The notes below the pieces were generated by a model, which saw nothing but the letters and a program-made list of their open reading frames with translations, was not told the DNA's origin and searched no databases. A stretch of 64,000 bases of DNA from Pseudomonas benzenivorans. GTDB taxonomy: Bacteria; Pseudomonadota; Gammaproteobacteria; Pseudomonadales; Pseudomonadaceae. The stretch covers positions 3,100,001-3,164,000 of the forward strand of contig NZ_CP073346.1 of assembly GCF_024397895.1 (NCBI RefSeq). Reading direction: 5' to 3'. Numbering within the stretch: the first letter of the stretch is position 1; the number at the start of each line of letters is the position of its first letter. Shown here one piece after another: positions 30,144-38,428 of this stretch. Both the position numbers and the translations under genes were made by a program.

Positions 30144-30497
30144 ATGCTGCCCAGACGCCGCAACCGCGTATCCAGCCCCCCGGGAAACTGCCCGCTGAGC
30201 GAATGCCTGAGCATCATCGGCGGCGCCTGGACGCCCAATATCATCTGGTACCTGAGTCAGCAGCCGCGCCGCTTCAGCGAGCTGAAGGCGGATATCCCAG
30301 GCATCTCGGCCAAGGTGCTCACCGCCCGCTTGAAGAAGCTCGAGAGCGAGGGGGTCGTGCTGCGTCGGGTCCTGCCGACCTCGCCGCCCAGCGTCGAGTA
30401 CAGCCTGTCGGAGCTCGGGCAGGAGCTGAAGCCGGCGATCGAGGCCATAGTCGCGGTCGGTCACCGCCTCAAGGACCTGGAGCAGCAGGCCGGGTGA
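30144..30497 (+). CDS. HxlR-family transcriptional regulator
   Basis: A 117-residue HxlR/DUF24 winged-helix regulator. CPLSECLSIIGGAWTPNIIWYLSQQPRRFSEL near residues 16-47 is the family opening, with the conserved first Cys that serves as redox switch in some members. ISAKVLTARLKKLESEGVV is the recognition helix region. Divergent from the glutathione transferase gene, its probable target, and convergent with the permease gene. Inducer likely an electrophile or oxidant, by analogy with family members. Confidence 0.87.
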   Translation: MLPRRRNRVSSPPGNCPLSECLSIIGGAWTPNIIWYLSQQPRRFSELKADIPGISAKVLTARLKKLESEGVVLRRVLPTSPPSVEYSLSELGQELKPAIEAIVAVGHRLKDLEQQAG

Positions 30498-30522
30498 GGC
30501 CGCCGGCGTCGCGGCCAGTCGC

Positions 30523-31299
30523 TCAGAACCAGGCATTGGCCAGTTTCCACAGTGTCGCGCCGCACAGCAGCACCAGCATGACCAGCAGCATGCTGCGGAT
30601 GTAGGCCGCGCCACGGCGGATCGCCGCCCGACTGCCCAGCCAGCCTCCGAGTGCATTGGCCAGGATCATTGGCACGGCCACTGCCCAGACCACCTTGCCA
30701 GCCCAGATGAAGGCGGCCACGCCACCGACATTGGTCAACAGGTTGATCGGCTTGGTGGTCGCGGTGGCGGCCAGCATCTCCAGCTTCAGCCGCGCGTGTT
30801 TGACCAGCACCAGGAAGACCCCGGTTCCGGGCCCGGAAAAACCGTCGTAAAGCCCGACCGGCATCAGGTTGCAGATGATGCGCGCGGATGAGGGTGGCGG
30901 CCCCCCGCCGACTTTGTCGGCCCTGACCAGCAGCGCCGCCAGCAGGGCGGCGATCAGGCAGCCGAGAATGCACAGTTCCAGCAGCCAGTCCGGGGTGAGC
31001 ATGGCCAGGCGGCTGCCCAGATAGGCGGCCAGCAGGCAAGGCAACGCGGCCACCCGGACGATACGCCAGACCACCTGGCCGCCGAGCATGTAGCGCACGG
31101 CGGCGCTGGCGGTGCCCATCAGGGCCACCGCCTTGTTGGTCGCCAGGACGTTCACCGGCGACATGCCGGAAAGCAGCAGGATGGGCACCTGGATGATGCC
31201 GCCGCCGCCGGCGATGGCGTCCAGGTAGCCGGCAAGCAAGGCGCCGAGCACCAGAACGGCCAGCCATCCGAGGGCCATGTCCGGCAGCATCAGCTCCAT
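30523..31299 (-). CDS. TauE/SafE-family membrane permease
   Basis: A 258-residue integral membrane protein with eight or so helices. The TauE/SafE signature GYLDAIAGGGGIIQVPILLLSG is near residues 24-45, and its inverted-repeat counterpart GLYDGFSGPGTGVFLVL is near 154-170. The family exports or imports small anions such as sulfite, sulfoacetate or sulfolactate. It is the last gene of the seven-gene biosynthetic operon, 34 bases after the tautomerase gene, and is the only candidate product exporter or precursor importer there. Confidence 0.85.
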   Translation of the reverse strand: MELMLPDMALGWLAVLVLGALLAGYLDAIAGGGGIIQVPILLLSGMSPVNVLATNKAVALMGTASAAVRYMLGGQVVWRIVRVAALPCLLAAYLGSRLAMLTPDWLLELCILGCLIAALLAALLVRADKVGGGPPPSSARIICNLMPVGLYDGFSGPGTGVFLVLVKHARLKLEMLAATATTKPINLLTNVGGVAAFIWAGKVVWAVAVPMILANALGGWLGSRAAIRRGAAYIRSMLLVMLVLLCGATLWKLANAWF

Positions 31300-31333
31300 T
31301 CGGGGCCGCCTTCAACGGGCAGGGACAATGGGT

Positions 31334-31540
31334 TCACAGTCCGAGTCGCTTGCGCCGTTCGCTGACCTGTTCGCCGCCGCTGCCCCAGTTGTCGGTGTTG
31401 ACCTCGTCGATCACCACGAAGGTGGAGGCCGGGTCCTTGTCGAGCACATCCTGCAGGGCCTGGGTCACGCGGGCGATCAGTTCGGCCTTCTGCTGCCGGG
31501 TTACGCCGAGGTCGGTCACTTTGATATTCACGTAAGGCAT
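31334..31540 (-). CDS. 4-oxalocrotonate tautomerase-family small enzyme
   Basis: A 68-residue protein of the tautomerase superfamily. The chosen start gives MPYVNIKVTD, which leaves the catalytic Pro at the N terminus after Met removal. A frame start seven codons earlier would bury it. The motif TFVVIDEVNTDNWGSGGE near 39-56 is typical, and an Arg-rich tail ends the protein. Such enzymes shift keto-enol or imine-enamine equilibria using Pro1. Within the operon it may act on an oxo-acid intermediate. Confidence 0.85.
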   Translation of the reverse strand: MPYVNIKVTDLGVTRQQKAELIARVTQALQDVLDKDPASTFVVIDEVNTDNWGSGGEQVSERRKRLGL

Positions 31541-31593
31541 TGTCTTCTCCTGATTGCGCAATTCCGGGGGCGGTTATCGTGCGCTGGGGGGCG

Positions 31594-31992
31594 TCAGTTG
31601 CAGCCGCAGCTTTCGGTTTCCAGTGCGACGCTGTCGAGGGCGCCCTGGGTGGGGAAGCCGCTGCGCTTCCACCACTCCAGGCCGCCGATCAGTTCCTTCA
31701 CCCGGAAGCCGAGCCGGGCCATCTTCAGCGCCCCGGCGGTCGAGGCGTTGCAGCCGATACCGTCGCAGTAGACGACGTAGAGCACGTCACGGCGCAGGCC
31801 GGCGGTGTGCTCGGCCGTCATCTGCTGGTGCGGGAAGCTGATCGCCTCGGCGATGTGTTCACGGCAATAGGCCGGCGCCGTGCGGGCGTCGAGCACGACG
31901 ACGTCATCGTCGTTCTTCCGCGCCTGGGCCAGGTCCCAGGCATCGATTTCGTAGGCCAGCTTGCTGGCGTAGTGGTCAATCTGCGGCTGCAT
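31594..31992 (-). CDS. Single-domain rhodanese-like protein
   Basis: A 132-residue rhodanese-fold protein. VVVLDARTAPAYCREHI near 31-47 and the active-site loop VVYCDGIGCNAS (catalytic Cys probably C76, second Cys C81) are clear, and GGLEWWKRSGFP lies near 103-114. The tail ends ETESCGCN, with two more cysteines. AAGGA eight bases before the ATG at 31992 supports that start. Rhodaneses carry persulfide sulfur, so the gene points to sulfur transfer or sulfide handling in the pathway. It could also be a helper unrelated to product formation. Confidence 0.85.
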   Translation of the reverse strand: MQPQIDHYASKLAYEIDAWDLAQARKNDDDVVVLDARTAPAYCREHIAEAISFPHQQMTAEHTAGLRRDVLYVVYCDGIGCNASTAGALKMARLGFRVKELIGGLEWWKRSGFPTQGALDSVALETESCGCN

Positions 31993-32058
31993 AGGTGTCA
32001 TCCTTGGTTGCGGTCGGTGGACCCGGCAGGCCATGGGCGCTGCCGGGTCGGGCGGCAC

Positions 32059-32976
32059 TCAGGCGAAGATGTAGCGGCGCTCGCGGTCGGCGTCGAAGTA
32101 GGGGCTGTCGACGATCAGGCTGCCGTCCTCCTTGCAGATCTCCAGGTGGAACTTGGTCGGCCCGGCGTAGCCGTAGTGATCGCGGGGAATCTCGATGCTC
32201 TTGGCGCGCGCCAGGTCGTAGCGCGAGTCGTCGGCGATGAAGCGCAGGGAGAAGGCGTCGCGGGTCTGCAACTCGCCCTCGCCGAGCGGCACGCTGCGGT
32301 GGATCACGTACTTGTCGAACAGCAGCGCGTCGCCCAGTTCGTAGTCGTCCTCGACCGCGAAGTACTCGAGCAGGCGGCCGATGCCGGAGGAGTTGAGCGG
32401 CTCGTCGCGCAGCGCGACATAGTCGTCGAAGGCGATGCCGCCGGCCTTGATGCGCTCGTCCAGGCAGCGGAAGACCGCCGGGTCGATGAAGTCGTACATG
32501 AACTCGCCGGAGATCACGTCGCGCGGCACGTAGCGCATGCCGCCGGCCTGGCCCTTGGTGTCGATCCGGTGCAGCGGCGCCCAGAGGGTGGTGGCGTAGT
32601 CCTCGGAGCGGTTGAAGCCGAAGCTCTGCGACTCGATGTGCCAGCTGAATCCCTTGCTCACGCCCTGCTTCAGGCCGAAGCCGACGCCCTGGGTGAAGAA
32701 CAGGGTGCGCTGGTTGAGGTCGCGCATGATCTGCTGGAACTGCGGATTGCCGAGCAGCTCGAAGATCACCTCGTCATCGTTGCACAGGTCATAGCGCAGC
32801 TTGTCGAAACCCTTCTGGTAGTGATCGGTCGGGGTTTCCAGTTCCTCGTTCACCCGCTTGCGCAGGTACTCGACCATCTCGGCAGAGAACAGCTGCTTGA
32901 GCAGGACGAAACCGGTTCGCTGGTAGTCGGCGACATGCGCCTCGGTCAGGCGAAAGTTCTGATTGAGCGTTTCCAC
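32059..32976 (-). CDS. Phytanoyl-CoA dioxygenase (PhyH)-family Fe(II)/2-oxoglutarate enzyme
   Basis: A PhyH-type oxygenase of about 305 residues. The GTG at 32976 has GGAGAGGTG four bases upstream; an ATG five codons earlier (32991) lacks a ribosome-binding site. Numbering from that ATG, iron ligands would be H118 and E120 (SWHIESQSFGF) and H231 (DKYVIHRSVP), with R250 in SLRF binding 2-oxoglutarate. The first pair is His-X-Glu where most relatives have His-X-Asp, so iron binding is plausible but altered. It would hydroxylate or otherwise oxidise an aliphatic carbon of the amino-acid-derived intermediate. Located between the NRPS and rhodanese genes. Confidence 0.8.
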   Translation of the reverse strand: METLNQNFRLTEAHVADYQRTGFVLLKQLFSAEMVEYLRKRVNEELETPTDHYQKGFDKLRYDLCNDDEVIFELLGNPQFQQIMRDLNQRTLFFTQGVGFGLKQGVSKGFSWHIESQSFGFNRSEDYATTLWAPLHRIDTKGQAGGMRYVPRDVISGEFMYDFIDPAVFRCLDERIKAGGIAFDDYVALRDEPLNSSGIGRLLEYFAVEDDYELGDALLFDKYVIHRSVPLGEGELQTRDAFSLRFIADDSRYDLARAKSIEIPRDHYGYAGPTKFHLEICKEDGSLIVDSPYFDADRERRYIFA

Positions 32977-33065
32977 AAAACACCTCTCCATTGATCATTT
33001 GTTGGAACGTTTTATCCCTGCGGCAAGCCTGCCGCAGAACGAGGCGACAGGCTCGCGGTACGGCG

Positions 33066-36000
33066 CTAGACCTGCCGTTGCAGAGCCCTCGGCGTTTCGA
33101 CTGGGGTGTGGCTGCGGCTCCCCTGGGCGAATACGTTTTCTTGCTTCAGCAGGCCGACGAAGGCGTCGAGCCAGTCGTCGCTGGGCGCGGTGAAATCATG
33201 GCCCAGGCGTGCCAGGGTGCGCAGGGTGCGGTCGTTGCAGTACTTGATGTTGCGCGGCTTGCGGCTCGCCCAGAACTTGCCGAGCAGCACGTCCGGGTCG
33301 TCGACGCTACCGAGCGCTCGGAACAAGCTGGCGAAGTCGTCGTGGGCGCCGCGCTGGAAGTCGAAGCCGGCCCGCTCCAGGGCGGCGAACAGGCGCTCCA
33401 TGGTGACCTCGTGGACGCTGTCGACGTGATAGGTGGCCGGCGCCGACCGTGCATCCAGGGAGATGGCGACGATGCCGGCGGCCACCTCGTCGACCGGCGA
33501 GAGAGTCACCGGCTCGCCGAGACAGGTCGGCAGCTGGCCGACTTTGACGCACGCGGCGAGGAACTGCACCAGGCGGTTGTCCTTGGCATTGATCTGGAAG
33601 CGCGCGCTGCGCGACTCGCCGGACACGTTGCCGGAGCGGTAGATGAAGCCGTTGTTGCCCTGCAGGCGAAAGGCGTTGAGCAGGCGCTCGGCGCTGTACT
33701 TGCTCTGTTCGTAGTTGTTCTGGAACTCCTGGGCGATATCCAGCGAGTCCTCGGAGAAGAACGCCGGCTCGTCCTTGGCGTTGACTCCGCTGACCGCCAG
33801 GGTCGACATGTAGTGCAGGTCCTTGGAGCGCTGCAGCAGGGCAAACTCGATGCAGGCCCTGACCGACTGCACGTTGCTCCTGGCGAACTCGTCGGCGGTG
33901 CCGAACAGGCGGGTGTCGGCGGCGAAGTGGTAGATCGCGTCGACCTGCTGGCCGAGTTGCTGGTAGAGGCTTTCCGGCAACCCCAGGCGGTCGGCGCAGA
34001 CATCGCCCTCGTGCACGCTGAAGCGCTCGCGGAATCCCTCCAGGCGAATGCCGGGGAAGTACCAGGCAAAGAGTGCTTCCAGTCGCGCCTGCGCACTGAC
34101 GCCCTGCCTGGGGCGGACCAGGCAATGGATGTGCGCCTCGGATTGGAAGATCAGCTCCTTCAGCGCGTAGATGCCGATAAAGCCGCTGGCACCGGTCAGC
34201 AGCACCTGGCGGTACTCGCGGTGCTTGTGCCGAAGGGGCTGGGCGATCAGCTGGCGCGGGGCATAGGTGATCATGCCGGTGCGCGTGCCGGGTTCCAGCA
34301 CCAGTTGCGCGGCCCGTGGCGAAAGTCCGGCCAGGGCCGACAGCTCCGAGCCGATGCCGCGCACCAGCTCGTGCATAGCCGCGGCCTCGACCGAGCGGGG
34401 AAAGGACAGGTCGAGCAGCAGGTGCCCGGCGATCACCCGCGCCGTCAGCTTCAGCTCGTGGCAGCGATTGTTCTGCGGATGCCGCGTGCGGCCGAAGGAG
34501 TAGGGCGCCGGGGTGAGGGCGAAGCGCTCGTCGTGGGCGAAATCGACATCGCCCAGGTAGTTGAAGCACACCGCAGCAGATGGCCGGTAGCGCTCGTCGC
34601 TCGGCGCCAGGTGCAGGCCGTAGCCGACGCCCAGGTCCTCCACCTCGGTGAACGCCTGGGACACCGCGTGCATGGCGTCCGCCAGTTCCAGGGCTGGCAG
34701 CTCCAGCAGCAGCGGAAAGGTCGAGGTGTGCCAGCCGACGACCCGGCTGACGTCGGTGCTGTCGTCGAAGGTCACGCGACCATGGCTCTCCACGTCGATG
34801 GCCATTTCGACTTCGCCGCGCATGCGGCCCAGGCCGAGGCTGAAGGCCGCCAGCAGGATCAGGTGGAAAGGGGTGCCGGTGCTGTTCACTAGGTCGCGCA
34901 GCAGGCGCTGGCTGTCCTCGGCGGAGAAGCCCAGCCACAGGGTCGAGGCTTCGCCCTCGGTGTTGTTCGGGTCGTAGTAGCGGGGCAGCTTCGCCATCCG
35001 CGCCTGGGTGCGTTGCAACCAGGCACCCTGAAGCTGCGCCTTGTGCCGCTCGAGGTGCTCGATCCAATCCCAGAAGGTGGTCGGGTTGGGTGAGCGCGGT
35101 GTCGGCGAGTCGAAGTAGCGGTCGCTGTAGTTGCGCGTCAGTTCGGCGACGATGATCCGCCACGAAATCACGTCGACGGCCTGGTGGTGGGCGACCAGCA
35201 GGAGCAGGTCGTCGCCGTTCTTCACCTTGAACAGGTGCACCCGCAGTACTCTGCCTTCTGCCAGGGACAGCGACTGCTGCACCCGCTCGGCGATCCGCTC
35301 GACGTGGGCCTGGACTTCCGCCTCCCTGGTGCCGTCGATGAACGACAGGCTGAGCACGTCGTTGCCATCCTGCGCGACATGCCGGGCATAGGGGCCGGCG
35401 CCATCCTGGGCATAGGCCACGGCCAGCGCCGGGTGCTGTGCCAGCAGTTGGCCGAGGGCGGCGTTGAGTACGGCCGTATCGATCTTGTCGACACTCTTGA
35501 GCAGCAGCGCCTGGTTGTAGTGATCGGGGTGTTGCAGGTGCTGTTCGAGCAGTTCGCGCTGGGCCGGGGAGAACTGCTCCAGGCGTTCCAGGTTGCGCGG
35601 TTGCAGAGCGTGCGCGGCCGTCTGCTCATGGTTTTCCAGGGTGCGCTGCAGGCCGCGAATGCTGGGGTTCTTGAGAAAACCATGGGCGGTGACCGGTAGG
35701 CCGAGCTCCTGCAGTTCGGCGATCAACTGGATTGCATCGAGGGAGTCGCCGCCCAGCTCGAAGAAGCTCTCCTCAAGTCCCGCCGCTTTGCTGCGCAGGT
35801 GCTTGCAGAACACCGCGTGCAACGTCTTCAGGCGCTCTTCGACGTCCTCGTCCGGCGCCGGCGCGTCATGGGCGTGGGAGTGCAGAGTCGTCAGCAGCTG
35901 CTCACGCAGCTGGGCCAGACTGGTCTTGCCGTTGGCGTTGCGGGGGAAACTCGGCAGCCGCAGCATTTGGCTGGGTACCATGTGCGCCGGCATCAGGGCC

Positions 36001-37379
36001 AGCAGTGGCGCCTTCAACCAGGCCTCCGGCGGTTCTTCGCGGCTGCTCAGCAGCGCGGCGACCAGGCGTTCGCGGCCGCGTACCTCGAGGAGAAAGACGG
36101 CGGCGTCCTCGACCTCGGGCACACTGCGTAGCACGCTTTCCACATGTTCCAGTTCGACCCGGTAGCCGTTGACCTTGACCTGCCGGTCGACTCGCCCGAG
36201 AAACTGCACCAGACCGCTTTCATCCAGCGACACCAGATCGCCGGTCTTGTACAGGCGCAGCGTGCCCTCCGGCCGCTCCAGATGGATGAAGCTGTTCGCG
36301 GTGGCCTGGGGGTTGCCGCGATAGCCCTGGGCCACCGAGGGCCCGCCGACGTACAGCTCGCCCTTCGCCGAGTGGCTGCGGAAGCTGCCCTGCTCATCGC
36401 GCACGCACAGCACGGTCTGACCGAACGGCCGTCCCACGGGAATGGAGTCGGCGGCGAGGGCGTCGAGTTGAGCCAGGTCGGTGACCGCCTGGACGGTGAC
36501 GCCCACCGTGGTTTCGGTCGGGCCGTAGTGGTTGAACAAACGCTGTACCTGCCCGGATTCCACTACTCGCCGGGCCACTGCCTTGGCCAGTGCCTCGCCG
36601 CCGAACACCAGGTACTGCAAGCGCGGCAGGGCGACTCCGACCGGGAACATGGCGTTCCAGTGCGAAGGGGTGATCTTGAGGAAGTCGATGCGCTGCTGCT
36701 TAAGGTACGCGCGAAAGGCCTGCGGGTCCTTGCGTTGCGCCACGCTCAGCAGGTGCAGGCAGCCACCGCTGGCCAGGGCGAGAAACAGCGAGGTATTGCC
36801 GAGGTCGGCTGCCAGGGTGCTGACGTGGGCGAAATTCAGGCGCTCCTCGACCCCCAGCCGGCGCTTGACCGACTGGGTGTAGTGCGCGACGTTGCCGTGG
36901 CTGACGCAGACGCCCTTGGGTCGGCCGGTGGAGCCTGAGGTGAACAGCACGTAGGCGGTCGACTCGGCGTCCGTGGCGGCCACCTTGCCGGGCTCGGCCG
37001 CCAGCAGCGCCAGGCGCAGGTCCAGGGCCGGCAGGCCCATGTCGCGCAGGGGCTGGAGGTGGGCGCTGTCGCACAGCACTGCGTCCGCCTCGATGGCGGC
37101 CAGGCGCTGGTAGTTCTCCTCGGCGACCCCGTCCTCTTCCACGAAGGTATAGGCCGCGCCCGCCTTGAGCACGCCGAACAGCGCGACGATGGCGTTGATG
37201 TCGCGGTTGGTGTAGATCGCCACCAGCGCCTTGGCGGGCAGGCCCGCCTGCGTCAGGTGTCCGGCCAGCCGCGCGGATTGGCGCTCCAGCTCGAAATACG
37301 ACAGCGACCTGCCCCCGGCCACGACCGCCGGCTGGAGGGGGGACGACTTGCTTAGCTCACGCAGTTTATCTAGCAGCAT
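33066..37379 (-). CDS. Non-ribosomal peptide synthetase, A-T-E-R, predicted aspartate-activating
   Basis: A 1437-residue single-module synthetase. Adenylation domain 1-495: LFTSGSTGRPKG (145-156), NHYGPTET (283-290), YKTGDLV (377-383), GRVDRQVKVNGYRVE (395-409) and catalytic K485 in NANGK. By hand alignment with GrsA the pocket residues are D192 L193 T196 K235 V258 G260 H284 V292 G293 K485, one step from the aspartate code DLTKVGHIGK. Carrier domain about 515-585 with S546 in GGDSL. Residues about 600-1010 are an epimerization-type domain: HHQAVDVISW (731-740), VESHGR (863-868, catalytic Glu kept), DVSRVVGWHT and FNYLG (939-943). Residues about 1050-1400 are a thioester reductase: TGASGFIG (1062-1069), Y1223-XXX-K1227. 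Release would be as an aldehyde or alcohol. No C or TE domain. Confidence 0.93.
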   Translation of the reverse strand: MLLDKLRELSKSSPLQPAVVAGGRSLSYFELERQSARLAGHLTQAGLPAKALVAIYTNRDINAIVALFGVLKAGAAYTFVEEDGVAEENYQRLAAIEADAVLCDSAHLQPLRDMGLPALDLRLALLAAEPGKVAATDAESTAYVLFTSGSTGRPKGVCVSHGNVAHYTQSVKRRLGVEERLNFAHVSTLAADLGNTSLFLALASGGCLHLLSVAQRKDPQAFRAYLKQQRIDFLKITPSHWNAMFPVGVALPRLQYLVFGGEALAKAVARRVVESGQVQRLFNHYGPTETTVGVTVQAVTDLAQLDALAADSIPVGRPFGQTVLCVRDEQGSFRSHSAKGELYVGGPSVAQGYRGNPQATANSFIHLERPEGTLRLYKTGDLVSLDESGLVQFLGRVDRQVKVNGYRVELEHVESVLRSVPEVEDAAVFLLEVRGRERLVAALLSSREEPPEAWLKAPLLALMPAHMVPSQMLRLPSFPRNANGKTSLAQLREQLLTTLHSHAHDAPAPDEDVEERLKTLHAVFCKHLRSKAAGLEESFFELGGDSLDAIQLIAELQELGLPVTAHGFLKNPSIRGLQRTLENHEQTAAHALQPRNLERLEQFSPAQRELLEQHLQHPDHYNQALLLKSVDKIDTAVLNAALGQLLAQHPALAVAYAQDGAGPYARHVAQDGNDVLSLSFIDGTREAEVQAHVERIAERVQQSLSLAEGRVLRVHLFKVKNGDDLLLLVAHHQAVDVISWRIIVAELTRNYSDRYFDSPTPRSPNPTTFWDWIEHLERHKAQLQGAWLQRTQARMAKLPRYYDPNNTEGEASTLWLGFSAEDSQRLLRDLVNSTGTPFHLILLAAFSLGLGRMRGEVEMAIDVESHGRVTFDDSTDVSRVVGWHTSTFPLLLELPALELADAMHAVSQAFTEVEDLGVGYGLHLAPSDERYRPSAAVCFNYLGDVDFAHDERFALTPAPYSFGRTRHPQNNRCHELKLTARVIAGHLLLDLSFPRSVEAAAMHELVRGIGSELSALAGLSPRAAQLVLEPGTRTGMITYAPRQLIAQPLRHKHREYRQVLLTGASGFIGIYALKELIFQSEAHIHCLVRPRQGVSAQARLEALFAWYFPGIRLEGFRERFSVHEGDVCADRLGLPESLYQQLGQQVDAIYHFAADTRLFGTADEFARSNVQSVRACIEFALLQRSKDLHYMSTLAVSGVNAKDEPAFFSEDSLDIAQEFQNNYEQSKYSAERLLNAFRLQGNNGFIYRSGNVSGESRSARFQINAKDNRLVQFLAACVKVGQLPTCLGEPVTLSPVDEVAAGIVAISLDARSAPATYHVDSVHEVTMERLFAALERAGFDFQRGAHDDFASLFRALGSVDDPDVLLGKFWASRKPRNIKYCNDRTLRTLARLGHDFTAPSDDWLDAFVGLLKQENVFAQGSRSHTPVETPRALQRQV

Positions 37380-37424
37380 TTCATCAGCTTCCTGTCGAAA
37401 TCTGGCTATCGAATGGCACTGGGC

Positions 37425-38387
37425 CTAGAGGGCGACGCCATGCTGAATGAAGGCTGCCCGGGTCGGCTGGTGATCGAGCACGCCGCAGCGCTGTAGCAGC
37501 TTGACCAGATTGGCCTTGGTGGTGCCGATGTAGCCGTTGAGGTTGTCGAGGTACTGCGCCTGGGTGTCGGCGATGATGCTGTCCGCCTCGACCGCGCTGA
37601 AACCGCAGCCCTGCAGGATCTTGCCGTCGAAGGCGCGTGTTTCGTCGCCGGCCAGGTAGTCGTCCAGGTAGGCCGGCAGCATCGCGCCGATGACGCAGCG
37701 GGTCTGCTCGGGAAGGCGCGCCCAGTGGGCCTTCATCAGGTTGGCGAAGTAGCTGGCGTGGCGGCCCTCGTCGGATACGTGATCGGTCATCACCTTGGTG
37801 AAGGCCTGGGAGGCTTCCTTCTCGCGGCCGATGCTGATCAGGTCCTTGGTCAGGGTATGTTCGGCCAGGGTCACCGAGATCAGCTGGAAGTCGCTGTGGA
37901 CCTCTCGAGGGAGCTGGTCGAAGGCCCGCCGTACCGCGCTCAGGTTGCCGTTGGTCTGTGGCACCTCGAGGGGCTCGATGCCGGTCAGGTTCTTCATCTG
38001 GATGATGTAGTCCAGGGCGACATGGGCGTGGTAGCCCTCATCGATGACCACGGTCAGGGCATTGAGCTTCTCTTCCTCGCTGGCGCCGGCGATCACGTTG
38101 TTGACGATGTTGAGGCTGCAGTCGATGACGAAGCGGGTTTCCAGCAGGCCGATCTCGTACATGTACTGATAGGCGGACTGGGCCAGCACGTAGCCGACGC
38201 CGGCGCGGCCGAGAGCCTGGACCTTCGGATGGTCGCCGAGGATCTGCCGCGACTTCGGGTAGGTGAAGTCGTCCTTGGCGGCCTCGGCGATGACGATGCG
38301 CGGGCTGTTCTTCACGGTGGCCGTGGCGTACCACTTGTTGACCGACTCGAAGAATTGGCTGCTGCTGAGTTCGACGACTGCGTTCAT
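37425..38387 (-). CDS. AurF-type diiron N-oxygenase
   Basis: A 320-residue non-haem diiron oxygenase of the AurF/CmlI family, which oxidises amines to hydroxylamine, nitroso or nitro products. All seven metal ligands can be placed: E83, E117, H120, E176, H203, E207 and H210. Their spacing (34, 3, 56, 27, 4, 3) is practically that of AurF E101, E136, H139, E196, H223, E227, H230. AAGGAGG precedes the ATG. It is 45 bases upstream of the NRPS gene and 41 after the HemL-like gene. The mgo, pvf and ham loci also pair such an oxygenase with an NRPS. Substrate here is probably the free or carrier-bound amino acid amine, by inference. Confidence 0.9.
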   Translation of the reverse strand: MNAVVELSSSQFFESVNKWYATATVKNSPRIVIAEAAKDDFTYPKSRQILGDHPKVQALGRAGVGYVLAQSAYQYMYEIGLLETRFVIDCSLNIVNNVIAGASEEEKLNALTVVIDEGYHAHVALDYIIQMKNLTGIEPLEVPQTNGNLSAVRRAFDQLPREVHSDFQLISVTLAEHTLTKDLISIGREKEASQAFTKVMTDHVSDEGRHASYFANLMKAHWARLPEQTRCVIGAMLPAYLDDYLAGDETRAFDGKILQGCGFSAVEADSIIADTQAQYLDNLNGYIGTTKANLVKLLQRCGVLDHQPTRAAFIQHGVAL

Positions 38388-38428
38388 GGGGATCCCTCCT
38401 TGAATGATGGTTGAGTGGTGGCGCGGTT

